Source: Clostridia bacterium (GTDB taxonomy: Bacteria > Bacillota > Clostridia > Oscillospirales > CAG-272). From it: DNA of 6,035 nucleotides. Shown here piece after piece: positions 1-4,028 of the stretch (its first letter is position 1; each line of letters opens with the position of its first letter). The notes beneath the pieces were generated by a model. The model had not been told where the DNA came from. It was given only the letters and a program-made list of their open reading frames with translations, and ran no database searches. The stretch covers positions 1-6,035 of the forward strand of contig JAFQAM010000299.1 in the NCBI GenBank assembly GCA_017416885.1, given 5' to 3'. The position numbers and the translations under genes are program-made.

Positions 1-15
1 AGTGGCTATTTTAAC

Positions 16-58
16 AGTTTAATCATTGCCTTACGGCAGTAAGCCTGCTTCTTAAACT
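16..58. repeat. Imperfect hairpin, 43 nt
   Basis: The outer arms AGTTTAA (16-22) and TTAAACT (52-58) are perfect complements. Inside, CTTAC (30-34) pairs with GTAAG (39-43) around the loop GGCA, with an unpaired internal loop between the two stems. It lies about 150 bp downstream of the phosphoesterase stop codon and lacks a following T-tract on either strand, so it is not a standard intrinsic terminator. The tandem 8-mer AAACTATC x2 at 54-69 overlaps its right arm. Confidence 0.45.
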
Positions 59-99
59 ATCAAACTATCTCACCGATTTGGCTTCGAATGTGCTTCGCA

Positions 100-206
100 G
101 TTTTAGACGAGAAAATATTTCGTATAGCAAAGAAACGAATGTAGGTAATATTGACATATTGCCAAGTGAGTTTCTGAAGATAGGCGGGATATTTACCGTC
201 TAAAAC
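100..206. repeat. Imperfect inverted repeat enclosing about 70 bp
   Basis: GTTTTAGACG at 100-109 is the exact reverse complement of CGTCTAAAAC at 197-206. With one base inserted, the match continues inward: GAAAATAT at 111-118 against ATATTTAC at 189-196, with 7 of 8 positions complementary. The arms are therefore about 18-19 nt and the whole element is 107 bp. The right arm ends 2 bp before the phosphoesterase stop codon. No flanking target-site duplication is evident, so a MITE-like origin is only a possibility. Confidence 0.4.
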
Positions 207-207
207 C

Positions 208-2049
208 CTATTGGTTCGAGCCCACTGTGGCATAGTCCTCTGCAAGCTTAATATCATCAATGTAGAACGGCTTATCTACATATTTCAGGTTGCCCTTTAA
301 GCTACCAAAGAAATAGAAGCCGCAGATAAGTGAGGATTCATCTAATGTATAAACATCGTTAAGCATATTATCAATCGCAAATGCGAAATATCCCTTTTTG
401 TTGTTTACGCCCTGTGAGCCTGCTTCATCAACGCCGAAAAGTCCGTTTTCGCTATACGGAATTTCCTGCCACTCGCTTTCGCCGTCAGGTAGGTAGTAGA
501 ATACTGCGCCGTCGGGAGCAAATTTTGATGTGTACGGAGCAATAATGCCTCTTTCTGTAATTAAGCCGAAGCATCCCTTTGAAAGCTCGGTTTCGGTAAA
601 GTCTGCGTATAAAATCAGATACTTATTTCCGCCAAGCTTGCCCTTGTTTGTCATATCAAAGAAAATATCAAAATTATCACTGTTTCCTCTGTGGATTTTT
701 ATAGCCTCAGAGCCATCTACGCCCTTATTTTCCACAACTGTGATATTTAATTTTCCGTTAACGCTACCGTTATTGCCGTTGCCCTTAACGGGATTTTCAA
801 TTTGGTCCTTAGTCAGCTCTATCGCTACATTTGTGTCAAGCGTGCCAAAATCGTCGGGATTCGGCCTTTCGATTAAATATGTCACATATGTAGGAATATT
901 ATTAATTGTCGCGCTGTTTAAGTCAATAACTCTTGAGCCTTGAACTGAACGGTTATTATATGTAAGGTCGCTGATATTCGGGGATGAGGCAAGCTTAATG
1001 CCCTTATAGTTAAACATATAGTCATTTACATGGTCATGTCCCGATACCGCAAGCTTTATATCGCCAAGCTCAAGCATTGTTTCAAAGAGGGCGGATGCAT
1101 CCTCATCGGATGAGCAGATATTTTCATTTCTTTGTCCGTTCCACTCTAAAACAATTTCGGAGTTTTGTCTGTTTTCGTACGCAAGTCTGTTTTCGTACAT
1201 TGGAATATGGAATGCCATCATACCCGGAATAGAAACGCCGCCGTTATACTCCTTTAAGAGTAGAGAGGTTTCCTTGTACCACTTTATTTGGTCATCCTGA
1301 ACATATCCGTAGCCGTATTGTGAGTACGCGCCCGAGTCAAGACAGTATATAACCGAGCCAATAGAGCCGTCAGCGTTATAAACCGCATGCACATAGTTAC
1401 CTGTGCCTGAAAGATTTAATGTGTCCTTGGAAATACAGTATTCGTAGCTTTCGTAAATTGGTTGCTGTCTTTCGTTGGATAGAGCATTTTCGTGGTCGTG
1501 ATTGCCGTAAACATGGCACCAGGGAATTTGCTTTTCCTCAAGATAGCCTGCAATTGCGTCAATGTTAGCTCTTAACTGCGCCTCGCTTGATGAGTTGATT
1601 GTGTTGTCGCCTGTGTAAATAACAAGATTGGGATTTACTCTGTCAACTAACACCTTGACTCTGTCCTTAACATCCTGTACGCCGCCTGCTGATGCAGTGG
1701 TATTCATATGGGTATCAGCAATAATAAGCACTCTGAATGAGCCGTCCTCATTATATGTAAGCTTGTGCTTTGAATATAAAAGCTCGTCAACCTTGGCTTG
1801 TAGCTCGGGATCGATTTCGGGCTTATCGGGAACAACGGTTGTACCGTCGGTATCAGTGTCTGTATCGGTATTTGTGTCAGTGCTTGTATCTACATTTGTG
1901 TCAGTATTTGTGTCTGACTGTGTGTCATTTTGAGTATCGCTTTGAGTGTCGCTCTGCGTGTCATCTTGCGTGTCACCGCATGAAGCGAATGCAAATGTTA
2001 AAGCGAAAATGCATAGTAGCGCTAATAATAAGATAAGTAGCTTTTTCAT
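208..2049 (-). CDS. Secreted lipoprotein, calcineurin-like metallophosphoesterase
   Basis: This 613-residue protein probably hydrolyses phosphate esters at the outer face of the membrane; the substrate is unknown. The start at 2049 is chosen over an upstream in-frame ATG at 2079 because AAAGGAG sits 8 nt before it and a typical signal peptide (MKKLLILLL...) follows. Residues 1-23 form a lipoprotein signal with FASC, making Cys24 the likely lipidated residue. Residues 26-69 are an Asp-Thr-rich linker. The phosphoesterase domain spans about 105-385 with all metal-site motifs: DTH (112-114), GDN (147-149), GNHD (182-185), the HIP histidine at 281 and GHDH (337-340). The HIP and GNHD contexts resemble the Dcr2/PPA29-type subgroup. 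Residues about 420-613 form an unassigned domain, perhaps a beta sandwich, ending in YIDDIKL, a motif common at the end of carbohydrate-binding-like modules. The catalytic fold is secure; the substrate and the C-terminal role are not. Confidence 0.93.
   Translation of the reverse strand: MKKLLILLLALLCIFALTFAFASCGDTQDDTQSDTQSDTQNDTQSDTNTDTNVDTSTDTNTDTDTDTDGTTVVPDKPEIDPELQAKVDELLYSKHKLTYNEDGSFRVLIIADTHMNTTASAGGVQDVKDRVKVLVDRVNPNLVIYTGDNTINSSSEAQLRANIDAIAGYLEEKQIPWCHVYGNHDHENALSNERQQPIYESYEYCISKDTLNLSGTGNYVHAVYNADGSIGSVIYCLDSGAYSQYGYGYVQDDQIKWYKETSLLLKEYNGGVSIPGMMAFHIPMYENRLAYENRQNSEIVLEWNGQRNENICSSDEDASALFETMLELGDIKLAVSGHDHVNDYMFNYKGIKLASSPNISDLTYNNRSVQGSRVIDLNSATINNIPTYVTYLIERPNPDDFGTLDTNVAIELTKDQIENPVKGNGNNGSVNGKLNITVVENKGVDGSEAIKIHRGNSDNFDIFFDMTNKGKLGGNKYLILYADFTETELSKGCFGLITERGIIAPYTSKFAPDGAVFYYLPDGESEWQEIPYSENGLFGVDEAGSQGVNNKKGYFAFAIDNMLNDVYTLDESSLICGFYFFGSLKGNLKYVDKPFYIDDIKLAEDYATVGSNQ
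1843..1974 (-). repeat. 12-bp-period tandem repeat coding for Asp-Thr-x-x linker
   Basis: Residues 26-69 of the lipoprotein are eleven consecutive tetrads of the form D-T-x-x, where x is mostly Gln, Ser, Asn, Thr or Asp. Codons for the same residues vary from copy to copy, so the DNA repeat is imperfect although the protein period is exact. It is a hydrophilic, acidic, probably extended tether between the lipidated Cys24 and the catalytic domain, such as would hold the enzyme away from the membrane through the cell wall layer. Confidence 0.85.
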
Positions 2050-2057
2050 ATATTTTT

Positions 2058-2064
2058 CTCCTTT
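2058..2064 (-). promoter_or_regulatory. Ribosome binding site of the phosphoesterase gene
   Basis: The minus strand reads AAAGGAG followed by 8 nt (AAAAATAT) and ATG at 2049. It fixes the start, because the ATG at 2079 lies upstream of this site and has no Shine-Dalgarno sequence of its own that I can see. Confidence 0.85.
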
Positions 2065-2080
2065 GTGGCTTGTAGCCACA
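2064..2080 (-). promoter_or_regulatory. Hairpin abutting the phosphoesterase ribosome binding site
   Basis: TGTGGCT (minus strand, 2080-2074) pairs perfectly with AGCCACA (2070-2064) around a 3-nt loop, giving a 7-bp stem. Its 3' arm ends on the first base of the AAAGGAG ribosome binding site. A helix this close to the site could modulate ribosome access or stabilise the 5' end of the mRNA. That role is inferred; only the hairpin is seen. Confidence 0.5.
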
Positions 2081-2119
2081 GTTAAATTTGCGTTTATAAA
2101 TTAAAATCTTGGATTAACA

Positions 2120-2125
2120 AGTATA
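2120..2125 (-). promoter_or_regulatory. Possible -10 box (TATACT) for the phosphoesterase gene
   Basis: The minus strand reads TTTGCTATACTTG; TATACT matches the sigma-A type -10 consensus at 5 of 6 positions. No good -35 box is present: the nearest candidate, TTCGCA, matches 4 of 6 and sits 19 nt upstream inside the loop and stem of a hairpin. Transcription from here would give a leader of roughly 65 nt carrying the hairpin at 2064-2080. This is a weak prediction. Confidence 0.3.
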
Positions 2126-2131
2126 GCAAAT

Positions 2132-2241
2132 TTAATTTACCTAATGCGAAAGCATTTGAGCATTAATTTACCTATTTTTGCTTATAGATAAGCAAAAGGT
2201 AAATTGTGTCACAAGTGACACAGCTATTGCGCAAGCGCAAT
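2132..2241. repeat. Cluster of four intergenic hairpins with AATTTACC repeats
   Basis: Almost all of this stretch is palindromic. In plus-strand order: AATGC-GAAA-GCATT (2143-2156); a long hairpin with outer arms AATTTACC (2165-2172) and GGTAAATT (2198-2205) and inner arms TTTTGCTTAT (2176-2185) and ATAAGCAAAA (2188-2197); TGTGTCAC-AA-GTGACACA (2205-2222); and ATTGCGC-AA-GCGCAAT (2226-2241). The 12-mer TTAATTTACCTA occurs directly at 2132-2143 and again at 2163-2174. The last hairpin overlaps the stop codon of the isomerase gene. No clean T-tract follows any stem on the minus strand, so a simple terminator is not the obvious reading, though the first two stems met by RNA polymerase could still help end that transcript. 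Confidence 0.75.
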
Positions 2242-3089
2242 TAATCCCAAAAGCCTAAATTGGGCTTAGGCGTTGAAAATATCGTGATTTCTTTATTTTC
2301 AAACACCTCGTTTGCATTTCTTATAAAGTCGGAAAACTCAAGGTCTCTTTGGCGAATGATGGTTTTAGGCGATTTTCTGTCAATCTCGTAGAGCCAAATG
2401 CCCTGATAATCAATTTCTTTAAGCGCTTCTAAAATACCCTGCCAATCGTTTTTGCCCTCTCCGGGGAGCCAGTGGCGCTCGTTTATAAAATCGTAGTCGG
2501 ATACATGCATTGTTACGATTTTATTGCCGATTTTTTTAATGAAATCTATGTTGCTTTCACCTAAAAGATGATTGGTGTCAAAGCACGCTCTTAAATCCTT
2601 ATGCGACTCTAAAAGCTCTGAAATATCGCTTGAATTTCTACCAAGACAAGAGCGCGGTAAATCCTCAACGCAAATTACAGCGCCGTATTCCCTTGCCACC
2701 TCGCATAGCTTAAATAAGCTATTTTTTGCGCATTCCATGCGTGACTGTCTGTCGCTTTCATCAATTGGCTCGCCGCTTGCGTGGATAATAAATTTATCAA
2801 CGCCGATTTTGCACGCTTTTTTGATTATGTCGGTAAGATATTTCACCGTATAATCAGCTAATTTGTCATTTGAAATATCTAATTCATCAAAGGGATAGAA
2901 GGGCAGATGAAAGGACCAGATTTTAACGCCATATCTGTCAGTCCACATTTTCAACTCGTCATAATTAATTAAGTCGATTTCCTTTTTGCCTGCGGAAATT
3001 TCAATAAACTCAATTCCGCTTTTTGCATATTCCTTTATTGTTTCCTCACAAAGCTTTTCGCCTGTGGTTGATAATCCTATTTTGTACAT
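2241..3089 (-). CDS. Sugar phosphate isomerase/epimerase-like TIM-barrel protein
   Basis: This 282-residue protein has the usual length and order of motifs of the xylose isomerase-like TIM barrel family (AP endonuclease 2 type fold), whose members isomerise or epimerise sugars and cyclitols using a divalent metal. Successive strand ends are visible: SFHLPF (59-64), FIIHAS (100-105), CVEDLP (140-145), FDTNH (170-174), MHVSD (194-198), HWLPGEG (206-212) and WLYEI (232-236). Glu142, Asp171, His195 and Glu235 fit the four metal ligands of this family, and His174 fits its DxxH second histidine. No signal peptide is present, so it is probably cytoplasmic. The start has AGGAG 6 nt upstream. The flanking gaps are hairpin-filled and neighbours give no clue to the substrate. 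An endonuclease IV role is less likely given its divergence and the epimerase-like motifs. Confidence 0.88.
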   Translation of the reverse strand: MYKIGLSTTGEKLCEETIKEYAKSGIEFIEISAGKKEIDLINYDELKMWTDRYGVKIWSFHLPFYPFDELDISNDKLADYTVKYLTDIIKKACKIGVDKFIIHASGEPIDESDRQSRMECAKNSLFKLCEVAREYGAVICVEDLPRSCLGRNSSDISELLESHKDLRACFDTNHLLGESNIDFIKKIGNKIVTMHVSDYDFINERHWLPGEGKNDWQGILEALKEIDYQGIWLYEIDRKSPKTIIRQRDLEFSDFIRNANEVFENKEITIFSTPKPNLGFWD

Positions 3090-3095
3090 TGTTTT

Positions 3096-3100
3096 CTCCT
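3096..3100 (-). promoter_or_regulatory. Ribosome binding site of the isomerase-like gene
   Basis: The minus strand carries AGGAG, then AAAACA (6 nt), then ATG at 3089. This is a near-ideal spacing and supports the chosen start. Confidence 0.85.
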
Positions 3101-3150
3101 GTTTTTTGCTATTGTTTCTTTTTCAGCTGTTGTATCTTGATTTCTCATTC

Positions 3151-3230
3151 AGTGCGGAGCATTGTATTTCAAGAAGCGAAGCTTCATTTCAAGATTGCGA
3201 AGCAATCATTTCAAGTGCGAAGCACATTTC
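3151..3230. repeat. Array of GNA-loop mini-hairpins with constant ATTTCAA spacers
   Basis: On the plus strand three copies of the spacer ATTTCAA (3166-3172, 3186-3192, 3208-3214) are each followed by a perfect hairpin: GAAGC-GAA-GCTTC (3173-3185), GATTGC-GAA-GCAATC (3193-3207) and GTGC-GAA-GCAC (3215-3225). The core GCGAAGC is constant. The outer stem differs in sequence and length, but both arms always change together. A fourth, older-looking member, AGTGC-GGA-GCATT (3151-3163), precedes them with one G-T pair. The array ends with a partial spacer ATTTC (3226-3230). It fills most of the gap between two minus-strand genes and lacks CRISPR features: repeats are far too short, and the variable parts are palindromic. 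Confidence 0.85.
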
Positions 3231-3233
3231 ATT

Positions 3234-3249
3234 ATTCATTTTAATGAAT
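3234..3249. repeat. Small palindrome over a stop codon
   Basis: ATTCATT (3234-3240) and AATGAAT (3243-3249) are perfect complements separated by TT. The palindrome covers the TAA stop (3243-3241) of the 242-residue gene and its last two codons, and leads directly into the hairpin array. It is AT-only apart from two G-C pairs and would be weak as RNA. Confidence 0.4.
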
Positions 3250-3969
3250 TACTGTCTCGCGATTAACATCATACTTAGCATTATAAGGCTCGCCGAAATA
3301 AACGGCGCAGCCGTCGCTTTTTGTTGGAATAGACTCTAAAAGCGTAGCATACCTTACGATATATTCTATCATTGTATCGAGTGTAGATTCTTGCCTTTTT
3401 AAATACGGTGCAAGAGGCGGGAAGCAGTCGGCTATTTCTCTTTTTGTGTATAGCTCTATACCGTTATGTAATGCTAATGCTTGCCCAATTTGAAAAGCAA
3501 ATGATTTTAATATATCAGCCTTGCTTGATTTTTCAATACTGTCAAAATCAACGGATTGATAATCAAGACCTTTAAGCAGTGCGATTTTTTCATTCCAACC
3601 ACCGCGAAGTGCTTCCTTAATTTCCTTGCGATATTGTGTCCTTGTAAATGAGGAAAGAATTTTTCGTACTACTCGTATGTCCTTTAAAATAATATCTCTT
3701 TTAACAGGACCTGAAATTAATAAATCAAACTCCTGCTTATGAAGGGGATAGGTGCGGAAAAGAGAATTGTTTACCTCGTCGGGAGCTCCTTTATACGCAC
3801 TCTTAACCACTCCGTTTTTAATAACAATAATATTTCCGTTTTTGTAGCCTTGACCGTCGCAGAATTTTTTACATTCCACAGTTGAGGGCAGACTGTCAAA
3901 AACATAAATTATATCCTCGTCGGTGCTATCCTCTGAGCCGTGAATATAACGGATAATTTTTTCTGACAT
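3241..3969 (-). CDS. Uncharacterised 242-residue protein, weak nucleotidyltransferase-like motif
   Basis: I do not recognise this family with certainty. There is no signal peptide or membrane segment, so it is probably cytoplasmic. Residues 9-25 contain HGS (10-12) followed by DED (17-19) and a hydrophobic strand IIYVF. This resembles the GS...DxD signature of Pol-beta-type nucleotidyltransferases. However, the gap between GS and the first Asp is only four residues, well below the usual nine or more. A second strand-rich part follows (NIIVIKNGVV, 46-55), then a charged helical part (about 97-170) including IRVVRKIL, RTQYRKEIKEAL and a helix with FAFQIGQALALHNG. The C-terminal third is also mostly helical. 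The start has AGAGGA close upstream (4 nt between GAGG and ATG), and no other ATG occurs before residue 200. An enzyme with a minimal NTase fold is a guess. Confidence 0.85.
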   Translation of the reverse strand: MSEKIIRYIHGSEDSTDEDIIYVFDSLPSTVECKKFCDGQGYKNGNIIVIKNGVVKSAYKGAPDEVNNSLFRTYPLHKQEFDLLISGPVKRDIILKDIRVVRKILSSFTRTQYRKEIKEALRGGWNEKIALLKGLDYQSVDFDSIEKSSKADILKSFAFQIGQALALHNGIELYTKREIADCFPPLAPYLKRQESTLDTMIEYIVRYATLLESIPTKSDGCAVYFGEPYNAKYDVNRETVIH

Positions 3970-3971
3970 AG

Positions 3972-3978
3972 TTCCTCT
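3972..3978 (-). promoter_or_regulatory. Ribosome binding site with short spacing
   Basis: The minus strand reads AGAGGAA-CT-ATG, so the GAGG core lies only 4 nt from the start codon of the 242-residue gene. It begins immediately after the T-rich tail of the terminator-like hairpin, so little of the 59-bp gap remains for a separate promoter. Confidence 0.6.
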
Positions 3979-4019
3979 AATATAAAGGACTTCACCGAAT
4001 AAATATTTGGTGAAGTCCC
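3979..4019 (-). terminator. Terminator-like hairpin after the LRR gene
   Basis: On the minus strand, 9 nt after the LRR stop codon, GGACTTCACC (4018-4009) pairs perfectly with GGTGAAGTCC (3996-3987). The 12-nt A/T-rich loop can add three more pairs. The stem is followed by TTTATATT (3986-3979), an interrupted T-tract. The shape is that of an intrinsic terminator for the LRR transcript, though the tail is weak. Since the next ribosome binding site follows at once, partial read-through into the 242-residue gene is likely unless a promoter lies within the hairpin region. Confidence 0.65.
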
Positions 4020-4028
4020 TTGTTTACA

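Larger units (their letters stand above)
1..207. other. Intergenic stretch with inverted repeats, no convincing gene
   Basis: No reading frame here has a ribosome binding site, a recognisable domain or a protein-like composition that I trust. A 66-codon minus-strand frame (260-60) overlaps the end of the phosphoesterase gene in another frame, has no Shine-Dalgarno sequence and resembles no family I know. The stretch holds a 43-nt imperfect hairpin (16-58), a tandem pair of the 8-mer AAACTATC (54-69) and an imperfect inverted repeat (100-118 with 189-206). It is the region downstream of the lipoprotein gene, yet I see no hairpin followed by a T-run on the minus strand. It could be a remnant of a small mobile element or a structured RNA; this is inference. 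Confidence 0.5.

Noticed and set aside
16..58. Integron attC site
   Set aside because: The arms lack the RYYYAAC and GTTRRRY core sites, and no integrase or cassette array is present.
159..234. tRNA-like element on the plus strand: TTCGAGC T-loop with a 4-of-5 stem, and TGCCA/TGGCA acceptor-like arms about 75 nt apart
   Set aside because: No D-loop consensus, no 7-nt anticodon loop with proper stem, mismatches at both acceptor ends, and overlap with the phosphoesterase coding end. The T-arm match alone is not enough.
60..260. 66-codon minus-strand frame as a small gene
   Set aside because: It overlaps the phosphoesterase gene in another frame, has no ribosome binding site, and shows no domain or signal. 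It is more likely a chance frame.
1628..1933. Plus-strand open frames opposite the lipoprotein gene, including Val-Ser-rich ones
   Set aside because: They are antisense shadows of the Asp-Thr repeat and of the phosphoesterase domain; they lack ribosome binding sites and sensible composition.
2049..2079. Upstream start at 2079 for the phosphoesterase
   Set aside because: It would put the strong AAAGGAG site inside the coding region and place ten odd residues before a standard lipoprotein signal peptide.
3101..3165. Promoter for the isomerase gene using TTGAAA spacers as -35 boxes and TACAAT as -10
   Set aside because: The TTGAAA to TACAAT spacing is about 20 nt, and the motif is simply part of every repeat unit in the array; the support is too weak to call.
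3151..3230. CRISPR array
   Set aside because: Constant parts are only 7 nt, the variable parts are self-complementary and share a core, and no cas gene is near.
2986..3339. Plus-strand frames of 117 and 73 codons with hydrophobic Phe/Leu-rich segments spanning the hairpin array
   Set aside because: They arise from reading AT-rich antisense and hairpin DNA, cross two real genes on the other strand, and have no ribosome binding site.
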